From positions 3,529,697 to 3,593,696 of the forward strand of contig NC_079971.1 of assembly GCF_029852145.1 (NCBI RefSeq): a stretch of 64,000 nt of DNA, given 5' to 3'. Source of the DNA: Microplitis mediator. Its lineage: Eukaryota; Arthropoda; Insecta; Hymenoptera; Braconidae. Position numbers and translations under genes: made by a program. Positions 46,841 through 58,606 of this stretch are shown in pieces (positions within the stretch are counted from its first letter, which is position 1; every line of letters begins with the position of its first letter). The notes under the pieces are model-generated. The model saw only the letters and a program-made list of their open reading frames with translations. It made no database searches and was not told the DNA's origin.

Positions 46841-47660
46841 AGCTTTTGATAAAGAACCCAATTGACGTAGTCCTTGGAGTGTGGGATTGCGTTAGAGTGG
46901 TAAACCGCGGAAAATGCAAGTACACCCCGTGGACCGTTGGCTTGTGCGCGAAAAAGAAGTGCCCGAGTTTGGGCGATGGCCAGACACGCCCTGGGTTCCT
47001 CGGCATAAAAAGCTTACCGATACGCGACTACGCCTGCATCCTAGTAATTCAGTAGATAAAAAAGAAGAGACAAGTTGCCGGGCCCGGATAAAGCCGAAAT
47101 AGAAGAACCAGGGGGGAGATAGAGTAGACGTTCAATTTAATAAAGGTAATAACGTTAAAGGTATTTTAGTTTTTCAACCAATGGCATAAATTTGACGGGA
47201 CCAAGAGACGGACAAAATGTGCCGGCGATTGGGCGAGCTTCCAACAGCCTCTTTTCGTCCGATCCAACCGTGCAGCCCTGTACCATCGAGTTCCCATAGT
47301 GTATATACACTACACAGAATAGAATCGAGTCTACCCACTCCCGACTTCAACCCCAACCCCAACCCCAACCCAAAGTCAGAATCCTGATGACGCGCTTGAG
47401 GCTCTGCGGAACCCGGCAGAGGACACCGATGGGAAGAAAACCGATGGGCACTTTTTCCTTTTTTTTTTTTCTTTCTCCATTTTATTTTATATTCGAGACA
47501 GAGGAAATAAGAAATGAGATAAAGAGTTTGAGAATAAAAAATATTGATACAAATAGACAAAGTAAAGATGCAACTCAGTTAACGAACCATCCCCGATTCC
47601 AATCGATTCAACTTAAGAGCCAGCCTATATCTCGGATTCATAAATTCCAATAGCCCCGCA
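46841..47660. other. GC-richer island
   Basis: Two overlapping plus-strand frames at 46846-47102 have plausible composition but no recognisable domain. A minus-strand frame at 47174-47560 includes a GLGLGLG run caused by the (AACCCC)n tract. An exon cannot be excluded; I see no splice-bounded, motif-bearing candidate. Confidence 0.25.
47349..47371. repeat. (AACCCC)n short tandem repeat
   Basis: About four AACCCC units. A similar tract is at 52408-52436. Confidence 0.85.
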
Positions 47661-49380
47661 ATGCGGCTTTACTTCTTCTCCTATTCCAGTTTATATGTCG
47701 CCTATCATAACAAACATACGATCTTTAATTTATCGAACATCCTAATGGCATATTGACGTTTTTTTTATGTTTAAGCTTTCGTTGTTTTTTGCTCTTAGAA
47801 AAATTACGTCGATGCTGATGCTGATGCAGTCGAGGGAAATTTATGAATGAGCAAAGCCAACACACATGAAACGGTGTTTAATCAACACGTGTAGTCTTTA
47901 AAAGCTAATGAACTAAATAACTGATCTTTAAACTACTTTTTGTTGGGACGAAAAAAAAAATAGTGATTATAATAATTAATTGTAAGGTGAGTTTATTGAG
48001 TCGGACATTAAGAGGAATTTTAAGTGATCGATCGGTTTCTTTGGCGGAGAAAGGGGTCGGGGGAAAGGGTATAAGTACGAAATGAAGAAGCAAGCCAGAA
48101 GATTCTCATTAAGGGCCCGAATGATTTGCCTGGGAGTAAAGAAAAGGTGGGGGTTGGGTGGGGAACAAGGGGGTAACTGGAGAAGAGACGGGTGAAGCGG
48201 ATGGCGTTTGAAAGAAATCCTTGAGGCGGAAATCGCGACGGGGCGCAACCCGAAGTTTCTGGTCGAGACGGTACGAGCCCAAGGGGCTGGCCCTCCCTCG
48301 GGGGTGTAGAGAGCAGAGACTATAGACTATAGAGTATAGAGTAGAGAGACGGGGATCTACTCGCGGTTTTATAGTATGGTTGACGTCGACAGGAGACGGA
48401 GAAAGAAGATTAGACGCCGCTCGACTGGAGATCCTGGAGTGGGTCGGATGAATAATTGAAGTCGACGGATAAGAGTACCAAGACAAACTCAAGCCACCAA
48501 GGCAACAGCACCAGCTAAAGGCACGGGAAGTAGTTTTAATGCCGAAATTGGTAATCCGTCCGACGTGTCACTTGGGAGAGCAAGAGAATTCTTTTAGTTT
48601 TTTTTTACATTCACTGTCATGTTCAAGCTATTTATTTTGTAATACAAACACCTGTTATTTCTTAGACTATATAAGTAGAAACTTTGTCTATCATTTGACT
48701 TGTAACTCTTGATCCCATTGTTATTTTACTATTTTTTAATTATCATTTAATTATTTTTTTATTCTGAATTCACGGCACCTGACATTATTTTCTTATATCT
48801 CTGCAATTATTCGAGCTAAGTGCGTTAGTGAGTAGCTTCTTAAACCGGAAATGAAATTTTTTAAATTCTGGTGTTTATAAAAAAAAATCTAGGCTCAGTA
48901 TTTTGACAGATGACCGATTCAAGTCTCATAGATAAGTGATAAATTTAAAAAAAAATTATCAAACCGTTTAAACAGCTGTAACTTTTAAACAATTGATCTT
49001 AGGATAATTTTTATAGTCACCAAAGTTGTAGGAAATTAAATTTCCCCCAACTTTGATTCCCATAAAAAATGTCCTAGAATAATTTTTTTAGAAGTTACCG
49101 CCATTTGAAGTTTAAAAAATAAACAACAGGTTTTTTTGTTAAATTTTTAGTATTATTTATAAATAAATATATGAAATAATAAATAGTATTAAATAGTTGA
49201 GGTTCAAAAAGACAAAATAGCTGACAAAGTATAATTAAGGGTGGATTTACGATGAGGGCAGCTACACACTGAGAATTGGAATACTTTTCATTGAGTTGAA
49301 ATGGTGTATAGAGGTATGTACGTAGTACATGTTCATATATATAGATATAGTAAGCAATATAAAGTACATCTGGACTTGGG
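47661..49380. other. Non-coding stretch with a GC-richer island at about 48020-48560
   Basis: The island contains GGGGGTTGGGTGGGG and a GACTATAGACTATAGAGTATA tract near 48318. The minus-strand frame at 48109-48492 is rich in S, P and L without a domain. From about 48940 to 49110 there is a dispersed repeat with AACAGCTGTAACTTTTAAAC and GTAGGAAATTAAATTTCC, related to about 54650-54850. Confidence 0.3.
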
Positions 49381-51195
49381 CCAGCGACGCCCACTTGTCT
49401 GTACGTACTCGGGATATTTCGGACATTCCACGTAAGCGTTCACCTCGAAAACGCAGACTCTGAGGTAGCTAGTTTTCCTTTTCCCTCCACCCCCGCCACA
49501 CCAATAGATACAAATGTATGTGGGTATAAGTAAACATATATGTCCACGAAGACGGGGTTGGCAAATGGCATTGTATTTATATATTTATATACAAAGGCAT
49601 ATATGAGTTTGGTGGGACTTTGAGGGGAAAAGGAATATGGAGCGGTTAACTTCCGAATTCCCTGGATACTTTCGTGCACGTCGTCGCGAACTCGCAAATG
49701 ATTTATATGCATATGCTTCGCTATCTCTCTACCGAGGAGTAATGGGAAACAGAGTCACGATTCGTATAAAACTACCGAGCGAATTGTCACGCACGACTAC
49801 CAAGTGACCCTATACTACTTCCACTACATCAAATATTTTTTTATCCATTTTATTTTATACCCCAGAGCCCTCACAATATACCGACCCAAGAAAAATTTTT
49901 TAATCATTTTTCAGTGGCTCCAGTATGGAACATTTTAATATCTCATATGTGCTAAAAAAATTACATATTCTTTAGCGTCTATATAAATATTTTTTTTTTT
50001 TACATCAAGTAGGTCTACCATAAGAATTTTCGGATTTTTCCAAAGTGGCAGACTGCAGAAAATTTGGAGTGACCTAGATTTTATTTCAATCTGAATTCGG
50101 GAAAATTTTCAATATTCAAATAAACTCCCCTTGGAATGAATTTCACTCCAGATTTACTCCGCGTTCACTTCGTTAATTTTTCACAGCGCAGGACTGCTCC
50201 AATTTATGAAAATATTTATTAAGACTAAAATAAAAAACGAAATCCGAGACTGCGTAATTATTGAATGTCAGTAAATAAAAAAATTTCCTTGATGGATAAA
50301 TATATTTATTAACTGAGATATAAATGTTATTAATAACTAATGGATCTTTTGGCGTTAAATTACGCGAAAACAGCGTTAATGAACGAGCAGTCACGTCGTT
50401 CACAACCAAACTACTATTATATACAGTATAGATGGTAGATAACGTTGGGTAAAACAGAATTAAATAGCGTAGAAACTTTGGTTGTGATCGAACACGACAC
50501 GTTTAAAATCCCGCGGCTTCCGTTCGCTCACGTTACGCATTCGAGGTTACACAGCGAAACCCACTCCCCCACTACCAACTTCACCGCACCCGCAGACTGA
50601 TGAGTGTGTTCATTATGCCTCGACAATGCGTCCTGATTAAACCTTCTACGCTATTAAAACACTTGGTCTAAATAAATATATCAATATATACATATATATA
50701 TCGACTGCTGCATCGACAATTAACAGGTTCGTTATTAAATTCATTTTATTTTTTACTACCCAGCCTTATTTGCCAGTTGTTTTATCGGAATTATTTGCTG
50801 ATAGACAATTATTTACCATAATTATCATACTATTATATATACGTGTGTATGTAGACATTACAGATGATGACATCGATGGCGGATGATTATTATTATTATG
50901 ATGATAATGATGGCGCAATAGGATGCAGCTGTAAGCTACTGCACTGAGAGAGCTCGTTACGCTTCGCCTGTCACTCTTCTCCCTCTTATTTATTCACACA
51001 CACGTCGCTTTATCCTCATTCTCTTGTTATGGATCGCGACTATCGAGATGACTCATTGGTATACTTGATAATTAATGTTAGACAGAGCTACTGTATGTTA
51101 ACACGTGTTTTTTTTATTTATCATTTTTCATGAGACTAAAAAATACACAGAAATTTTGTGGATTTGTGTTGAAAAATTATTTGGTTGCCCATAAA
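49381..51195. other. Non-coding stretch with GC-richer parts
   Basis: More complex at about 49380-49810 and 50480-50640; (TTA)/(ATG)-type microsatellite bits at 50866-50920. No supported gene. Confidence 0.35.
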
Positions 51196-51490
51196 AAAAA
51201 AAAGAATCGGCCCATTACTGGGTCGCGAATGGCCGCCAGTTTTGAAGCATCGGCCGAAGATCGGCTAAATATCGGATGATAATGGTATGCCAAGCATTGG
51301 CCAATCGTGGCAATCAATCATCGGCCAAAGCTTGGTATCAAGAACACTCGATCAAACCGTTGGCCAACGAACGGCGGTTAGTTGTGCGCCGTTTTTATAA
51401 GCAAAAAGACGGCTGCTAATATAGTTAGCCATTGATTGGCCAATCATTGTAAACCAGGCATCGGCCAATCTATGAGAAAATTTTGAAGCT
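51196..51490. repeat. Cluster of CGGCCAATC / GATTGGCCAA words
   Basis: The word ATCGGCCAA/TTGGCCGAT and close variants (CATTGGCCAATC, CGTTGGCCAACG) occur about ten times in either orientation within about 290 bp. Ends resembling a TIR are not clear. The style is the same as the interiors of the TIR elements elsewhere in the window. Confidence 0.5.
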
Positions 51491-51587
51491 CGGCGACTTT
51501 GTATGGGTGATACACTGTAATAGTATATTACATACCTAGGCCAGTAAAATAAGAAAAGTCTCAGATCACATGTAATTGTTGGCCGAG

Positions 51588-51650
51588 GCGAAGCCGGAAA
51601 GTTGCAACTTTGTTCAGGGCAGCGACCCCAAAGTTGCCACTTTCCGGCCG
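51588..51650. repeat. Hairpin, GCCGGAAAGTTGCAACTTT arms
   Basis: GCCGGAAAGTTGCAACTTTG and CAAAGTTGCCACTTTCCGGC form a near-perfect stem around an 18-base loop with GCAGCGACC. GC-rich relative to its surroundings. Confidence 0.75.
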
Positions 51651-51671
51651 GAGGGCAGAAAAAAATTTTTT

Positions 51672-52084
51672 TGGACCCGGTGTAGTGTAAATATCTCAGT
51701 GTAAAAATTACACCAAATTCGGTGTTAAAGTTTGGCGGTTTGAATTAAACACTTTTATAAATTATTGTAATTTTGCGTTAAGAAATTAAATTCAATCATT
51801 TGAATATCGCGCCAGTACTTGAATAATAACAATTTAAACTTCAGTGCTGCCGCCTATGAAATATTAGAATTTAAATAGTTCAAACAGTTCCACGATCGTC
51901 AATTACGTGACTGATTGTCTTGTATACCAATTTTTATCAATTGTTGATATGTTAATAAAAATATACCCATTCGTAACACGGAATAGTGTACGAATTACAC
52001 GGATGGAAAATTTACACCGCTATTTAACCCTACAAAATTTAAAGTTCTCGGGTCGGTTTTTACACCGAAATTTTTTACAGTTTA
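51672..52084. mobile_element. Decayed CACTGTAAAAA-type element
   Basis: The right end TTACACCGAAATTTTTTACAG and left-side GTGTAAAAATTACACC and GGTGTTAAAG words place it in the GGTGTTAAAA family, but the interior has few words left and the left terminus is unclear. Confidence 0.45.
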
Positions 52085-53750
52085 CAAAATAATTTAAAAA
52101 TGTCTTAAAAATTTAAAAGGTTTATGTCAATAAAGTTATTTGTACAAACAACTTTTAAATGCCTGAGTAAGAAAAACCAAAGATGGGTTTGTAAGCCATA
52201 AAGGCTGTCACGGGCTTATGACATAAAAAATACAAGCGGGTTTATGGGCCATAAATTAACGCGTTTTCTGTTGTCAAGCGTGAGCGATAAAGACGTAGGT
52301 TGTAAGAGGAGTGTAAAGAAAAAAATAACCAGTAAGTCTGAGGATTGTCATCAGTGTAGAAAGCTCAGAAGCAAAAGTGTCCGGACGGTCGACGAAGTCG
52401 TGTCCACCCCAACCCCACCCCCAACCCCAACCCCAATGACGACGACGAGTCGGTTTAATTGCTTGAGAATTGAAAGTTGGAGTTGTGAGCAGAGCTAGAG
52501 GGTGTTCAGCATCAGAAGAGAGTTTTCGGATTAATTTCTTAAAAGAGCCGTCGAGAAACAATCGGATGGCTGCATTCCGACAAACAAATAACCGGCTCCC
52601 AGCCTCACTAAGAACAATCTGCATCAACTTCATTCCTTTTTATTTTATTATCTTTCTTTCTCTCTTACTAAAATAGTAGTTTTCTTCCTAGCGAATTTTA
52701 TGACCAGCGCATTACTGATAATTAGATTTTGTCGTTTATATCTTCTACCCATCGCCAAAAAATTTTGAAATTTTAAACTGAAGACTGATTAATTTTTTTA
52801 TTTATATCAGAGCTTAGGAAAAAAGAGACGAAATAGAACTCTTGGGGCAAAATGGGTCACTGGAAATTTTTGAAAAAATTGTATGAGCTTTCGAAAACGG
52901 GCATGAGGTAAATTGGGTCAATTTTTTTTACTCCATAGATTTTTTTCAATAACTAGAGGATATGAAAAAAAATAATTTGACGACTAAAAAATATAGACAA
53001 TAAAAAATAATAATTTATTAACGATAAAATGTAGACAGAAAAATATACAGAGTAAGCGGTTGTTTGACAGTTGAGTATTAAATAAAAGAATAAAATGTAA
53101 AAAAAATTAGCGTTACGGGAACGTGTGCTGTCGAAAGAGTCGGAAGCTCGTGATTTGTGACAAGAGTAGACTCTGGCAAGCGACGGGACGGTAAAATAAT
53201 TAATGAGACAGTCAACAGACATAATGAGCGTCGTGTATGGTATGGAAGTATAAAGAGTGTATGGAAGATAAGAGGAGTGAAGGGGCGAGGGTTTAAAGAG
53301 GCGAGGGGAAAAGACCGAGTAGAGAAGGAGGAAGAGGAGGGCGAGAGCGTGACGGCCAAGCAAAGTGCGTAAAAATAAAAGATACACTCATACTACAGTG
53401 AAACTCTTTCTCAGCTCTGAGCTCTGTACTTGGTACAGTAGGCGATGGAGTCTAGGAAAAATGATGGTCGCCGGAGTTCAAAGAGCCCACGAGGTCAGGT
53501 CACACCTCGGTGCTTCGTTTCCGCCAGATTCAAACCTCTCACTCCCTCTCGAGTGCTCTTCACTGTTATGTATCTCTCGAGTGATCCACTCGGTCTTTAT
53601 TTATGGAACACGGTCATACCGAATCTGCTTCAGTCTTTTAAACTTTGTAATATTCATTTATTTATAGAAAACTGGGGGTAGAATGGTGATAGATAAAAAT
53701 CATTCCAATATGGGAGTTAATTATTTTTATTCTTTACTTTAATTAGTAAA
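52085..53750. other. Non-coding stretch with GC-richer islands
   Basis: About 52290-52640 and 53090-53600 are more complex. At about 52845 GGGGCAAAATGGGTCACTGG belongs to a dispersed motif also seen inverted near 56225. The frames at 52274-52633 and 52953-53387 (minus) lack recognisable domains. Confidence 0.3.
52408..52436. repeat. (CCAACC)n-type short tandem repeat
   Basis: Units of CCCCAA and CCCCAC in a row. It resembles 47349-47371. Confidence 0.85.
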
Positions 53751-54149
53751 CCCGCGTCGAAAAATTTGGATTGGTTTTACTCTAACTAGATTGTATATGG
53801 ACTAATTGGTCAGTCTTTGAATTTTTATAAAAATTTTGAACTATTTTTTATTTAAGAACGATCAAAAGAAGACTAATCAAAATAATAGACAGTAAAAGTC
53901 TGATTTTGGTGGATAAAAACAAGAGAAGGCAATTGAGTATGAGAAAAATGCCTGATTTCGATCTAGAGACGACCAAAGTCAGACTGAAAACTATTGGAAA
54001 CAAGTCTGGAAATAGTCTAAATAATGAATAGTACAGGCAAAACTCGATTAAATTTCACATGTTAATTGAATACAAATCAAAAGTTAAATTGGATAGAAAT
54101 GACTTAAGATTTTTATTTGATTTAAAACAGATTAAATATTTGACCCGGG
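53751..54149. mobile_element. CCCGCGTCGAAAA-ended element, relative of 15848-17038
   Basis: Ends CCCGCGTCGAAAAATTTGG and AAATATTTGACCCGGG. It shares GGACTAATTGGTC, GATCAAAAGAAGACTAA and AAAAGTCTGATTTT words with 15848-17038 but is a third of its length. Its right end abuts the CACTG element at 54150 with no base between. Confidence 0.7.
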
Positions 54150-54592
54150 CACTGTAAAAAAAAAACGAGAGTACGTCCAGGTGGTATAGGTGTTAAAATT
54201 TTCGGTGCTTAATTTAAAGACCGAAGTCGGTGTTAAAATAACACAGCTGCCGGTGTAAATATTCTTTACCGGTGTTAAAATATTTTTCGGAGTTGAAAAT
54301 TCTTTACTGTGAATATTTTGACGTACTCGATCGTTAGAGTTAATTAGTGTTTTTATTAATTAATTAAATTATTGGTGATTGAAATGGTGGGCGTAAATTT
54401 TTGTAATTTTTAAATATTCATTAAATTTTTACATTTTTTTATATAATTTTTATAGGTAAAATTTTTATTTCAACACCGATTTAACACCGGTATTCTAACA
54501 CCGCAAAATTACATCACCTACACCTGTGTTATTTTATTTTAACACCGCGTGGTTAAATTAAGTCAATTTTTAACACCGCTTTTTTTACAGTG
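54150..54592. mobile_element. CACTGTAAAAA-ended element abutting a CCCGGG element
   Basis: Starts CACTGTAAAAAAAAAACGAG and ends CTTTTTTTACAGTG. GGTGTTAAAA words lie near both ends; the centre is plain AT-rich sequence similar to that of 10789-11206. No target duplication is visible, perhaps because of the junction with 53751-54149. Confidence 0.7.
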
Positions 54593-56380
54593 ACATTTCA
54601 TAAAAAATAAATAAGATAAGCAGACGTTATAGGTAGTCTTTGGAACAGAAATTTAATTTTCTACAACTTTGTGCTTATATATCAATTCCCAAAAATCAAT
54701 AGATCAAAAGTTACAGTAATTTGAAGCACTTGATTTTTTAATAAATATGTTATTTGTTTTAATACTGGGTATATATATTAAAATATTCATTTTAATGCAT
54801 TTTTTATGACGACTAAAATTATAGGAAATTAAATTTCCGTTCTATTGATGTCCCATGTCGTGTAATTATCTTAAATAATTACTAAAATATCGTAAACCGA
54901 AATTAAATTTCCTAAAAGTATTTAAAATCAGTAAATAATAATAAAATAAAATAGAATCGAGTGAGTAATTGTAATAGAATTATCTCGATTGTAAATGTTA
55001 AATTAACGTCGTTGTGAAAATCCGTTAGAGATGGTACTCTACGAAAACATGTCACGACGACGCAAACAAACAATTAAACGCAGAGGAATAAATGAAAGAA
55101 AATAGAAAAAAAAAAAATGTAAAAGCAAAAACGAGGGATATTTTAGCGGGTCTCTCGTAGATCTCGACTAAGTACCCTTTGGTAATGCCTCAGGCGAAAT
55201 TAATCACTGGGCGTGTACGTAGAGCTGCGCAAACGGAAGATGAAGAGAACGCGAGACCGCGAATAAGAGGAAGCGAGAGAGAAAAAGAGTAAAAGCATAA
55301 AGAGGGAAAGTGGAGAGTAGACGCCAGCGTCCACGTGACAGACACGACTTGTGCACGCGGACGCATTACTCAAGCCTAGGGTGAAAGCACCATGGATTAT
55401 TTAGCTTTCCTTCTCTCTTTTTCTGCTCTGTACTCTCAATATTTACCATCTCTTTTCCTCGCGTATTGGCGTGAGCTTGCGACTCTTAAAAGCTACCGAG
55501 TCCTCTACTCGTGAATTACTGACCTACCTCACCAGACATTTCAATACCAATTTAAATTCATTTTAACTTCAATGTCTTTTTTTTTCCTTTTCTTTTATTA
55601 TCTCCAATAGTTTTAATTATTAACTTTATTTATTAAATAACTCACTCAACTATTCTTACCCCATTACTTTACTTTTATTTATTTTTAAAATATATTTTAA
55701 TGCTCAAATTGCTTTGTGTTCAATACACAATACATTTTGTTAAATAAAAAAATAAAATAAAAAAAAATGAAACGGTACCAGGTTTTCGTGACGCTAACGT
55801 CGTGACGCAGTGTCGTAACGGTTACGTGAGAACGCCAACTGATGCCCCGATTCTGAGGTCAAAGGTCAACTGAAAAATAAATTCAATACCACCCGCAGTC
55901 TTACAAATTTTTTTTTTTATTCAAATATTTTCGGTAGTAAAAAAGATAAAAATTTACGATTTACTCAAAAAAAAGAAGAGGAGGGACACAAATGAGCCAC
56001 GCAAAATTTTGATACTGAAATTAGCCGCCGTTTAGTAATTTTTGGAATTTGGGAAAACGATAAATTATAAAAAAAAAATTGCACCTGTAGTTTTTTAGGT
56101 TTTCTACATGTGCATATTTTTATTTTTTTGTAGCCGGTTAAAAAAAAAAACCGAAAATTGTTGACTTCAGGATCCTTTAAACTTTTGTACTCCAAAATCC
56201 GCGGAATTTTTTAAATTTTTTTACACGACCCATTTTGCCCGATATTTTTTATTTTCGTTGACGGAAAGAAAGTAACAGAAAGATAAAATAAATTTTAGTC
56301 TGTCTGAGATTAAAAATAAAAATAATGAGAGGTCAAGACTCGGTTGCGGTCTAAAGAATATTATTTAGCAGATGGCCCGC
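54593..56380. other. Non-coding stretch with a GC-richer island at about 55130-55540
   Basis: About 54600-54860 is a dispersed repeat with AGCAGACGTTATAGGTAGTC and TAGGAAATTAAATTTCC. The island at 55130-55540 is not visibly repetitive. At about 56210-56240 ACGACCCATTTTGCCCG is the inverse of the motif at 52845. Confidence 0.35.
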
Positions 56381-56625
56381 GTTTTTCCACTGGGCAAGCT
56401 AATCAAATCTTAATAGAGGCGCTAATGAGAGGGCATTGAGTCGGTTGGACCAGAGATTAACTCACACAAGTTCACAGCAAAGATTGTGTGCGAGTTATGG
56501 GAGCCGGAGATGAAGAAACGAGAATAAGAGTTTGAATTCGTGCATTAGTTCTGCGGTTTCAGCGGCAGATATAAACCTCTTACACTAAAACATTACTACA
56601 GACAAAGTATTCCTCTCACGTAACA

Positions 56626-56671
<46 letters not shown>

Positions 56672-57628
56672 TTACAACTCTAGTTTTATCTTTTAATTCC
56701 CGTCCCTTTTGTAGCAATCGAGTTTTTCATTTATTCCCATTTCATCTTCTTCAGCACACACCGAGTACTTTTGCTGTCTATTGCCCCAATGGAATGCGTA
56801 TAATTATGAACACGTGACTCGTTTAATTTCCTGTCGGGCGCGCCTCGTCCTCGTCGGCCGGTCAATTTCCTCCCACACCGTGACCCGATCGACGACCGCC
56901 GCGCTCTTGCCTGCTACCATCCACTACACTCTCGATCAATCGATTATTGTCACGATCGATTTTTTTATTTACCCCACAAAGTATTAGACGAAAGTGGTAA
57001 CCGTTAAGTTTCGAGCCAAGATCATAAAAAAAAAAAAAAACATTTATAAACTAAACGAAGATTTATTTATAAAAGTGATACTTGGCAGCGATATTAAATT
57101 CAAGGACTATCGATCTTTGTGTCGAGATGTTATAAGGCTTTTTTAGTGCATAAATTCATCGAGTTATTTTTGCTATACATGCTCATCGGTGCGTGCAGAT
57201 CGGCAGACGGGGGATGAAGGCCAGGAGAAGTGGGCGGGGGAGAGGGAAGAGGTGATGGAGATGGGGAAGAGTAAAGGGAGCAACGAGTCCGATTCGGTTA
57301 AACAATGGAAGCACTCTCTGGGTTCTGTGCTCCGCTCGACTGCCGGTGGCAGTGTATAAATCAGGAAGACGACTCTGTAGGCTGCGGTTGTGTAGAGGTG
57401 TACCTACATCGTCATGCCAGTAGAGGACCAATTGTTATATATGTGTTATACAATATATATATAAGAGTTCGCTAGATGTGTGGAGGTGACGGTATGACGG
57501 TATGACGGTGTAACGGTGTGTTGGTTGTGGGTGGAGATGGATAGAGATTTAGAGGGGAGATGGGAGATGGGATGGTGTCGGTGTGAGGGTGTGCGGTGCC
57601 ACCGTCGACGGCAACAGCAGATACGTAC
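56381..57628. other. Non-coding stretch with GC-rich islands at about 56780-56970 and 57180-57420
   Basis: The island at 56840-56920 (GGGCGCGCCTCG, CGTCGGCCGG) is among the most GC- and CpG-rich parts of the window, and the 57180-57420 island is purine-rich. They may be regulatory or exonic; nothing more can be said from sequence. Confidence 0.3.
56627..56670. repeat. (TTA)n microsatellite
   Basis: A near-perfect run of ATT units. Confidence 0.95.
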
Positions 57629-57740
57629 GGTGGCACTGCATCCGGCGCACCGGGACGACCTCGATGCGTTGTGGGAGACTCCGTGACCGGAATCATGACG
57701 TGACTTTTACCCAACCGGAGATGCTTGGTGCCATCTTGAT
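57629..57740 (-). CDS. Possible internal coding exon
   Basis: On the minus strand, an open frame runs between an acceptor-like AAAAGACAG at 57741-57749 and a strong donor-like GTACGTAT starting at 57628. In frame it reads QDGTKHLRLGKSH, then VMIPVTESPTTHRGRPGAP, then DAVPP: mixed composition with codons less AT-rich than the surroundings, unlike the low-complexity frames elsewhere. I recognise no domain. The frame stays open on both sides, so the boundaries rest only on the splice motifs. Chance remains possible. Confidence 0.3.
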
Positions 57741-57973
57741 CTGTCTTTTGATCCAAAGACACTTAGGTTACTATTTGTAGGAGTTTCTTTTAGTTGAAAA
57801 GAGATTGTTTGGAATCAGAAGACTTATTTTTTGAAAATTATAAAATTTTGGTAAAAGCTAATTTTTTGAAAATTATTCATCGGGTGCGACAATTGGAAAT
57901 ACTCGTAGAAGTAATGAATGAAGAATTAAAAGCATTTTTTTTTAAATTAGGGTGTCCCATTTTATCCCTCCTA
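57741..57973. other. AT-rich stretch
   Basis: No feature seen between the possible exon and the TIR element at 57974. Confidence 0.4.
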
Positions 57974-58606
57974 CACGAAGAAATTATTCTTGTTTGAAAT
58001 GCTATGGTTTGATAGTAAAATTGGACCATACTGGCCACCAGATGGAAATTTAAATAAACACATGGTAAAATTACCAGCCCATAGTAAAATTGACAGCGAT
58101 GAGATCCAAAATTACTGTAAACATTTAAAATTTTACTATGGTATACATGGAAAGGAAATTATGACAACTTTTGCTATGCATTAAAGAAATAGTTCCCATA
58201 ATGGTATTGAAATTGTACCCATACTATTATAGGGATGGTTTCCATAATATATGGGAATGGTTCCGATAATAGTATGGGTACAATGCCTATACCAATATGG
58301 GAACCATTCTCATAATATTATGGGAACTATTCCCATATCATTATGGGAACCATTTCCATAATTATAGGAACTGTTCCTATAATTATGGGAAACACTCCCA
58401 TAATTATAGGAACTGCTCCCATAATTTATGGTGATAATTCTCATGTTGGTATAGGAAAAAATTTTATAGAATTATGGGAACTGTTTCCATAATTTTCTTT
58501 CCGTGTAATAATTTTCGCATGTGTTTATTTCAATTTCCATCAGGTGGCCAACATGGTCCAGCTTTGCTATGACACCATAGGATTTCAAACGAGAATAATT
58601 TCCGTG
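57974..58606. mobile_element. CACGAAG/CACGGAAA-ended element with about 100-bp arms, host of 58146-58505
   Basis: The left arm (CACGAAGAAATTATTCTTGT, then GACCATACTGGCCACCAGAT, then AAATAAACACATG) is mirrored by the right arm ending GAATAATTTCCGTG at 58606. The flanks are TA and CA, one mismatch. The interior has CCCATAGTAAAATT/AATTTTACTATGG. A second element is inserted close to the right arm. Confidence 0.75.
58146..58505. mobile_element. Element of ATGGGAAC words nested in 57974-58606
   Basis: Left end CATGGAAAGGAAATTATG, right end CATAATTTTCTTTCCGTG, with TA on both sides (58144-58145, 58506-58507). The interior is GTTCCCATAAT/ATTATGGGAAC in endless variation. It is a shorter relative of 59877-60991. 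Confidence 0.75.

Noticed and set aside
46846..47102. Overlapping plus-strand frames as an exon
   Set aside because: Two frames of similar length overlap in different phases, neither has a recognisable motif or a convincing donor and acceptor pair.
47349..47371. (AACCCC)n tract as an interstitial telomere
   Set aside because: Insect telomere repeats are TTAGG-like or lost and variable in Hymenoptera; four CCCCAA units in a GC-rich patch, also at 52408, are an ordinary short tandem repeat.
48109..48492. 127-codon minus-strand frame
   Set aside because: Composition-driven S/P/L sequence in a GC-richer island; no motif and no splice boundaries.
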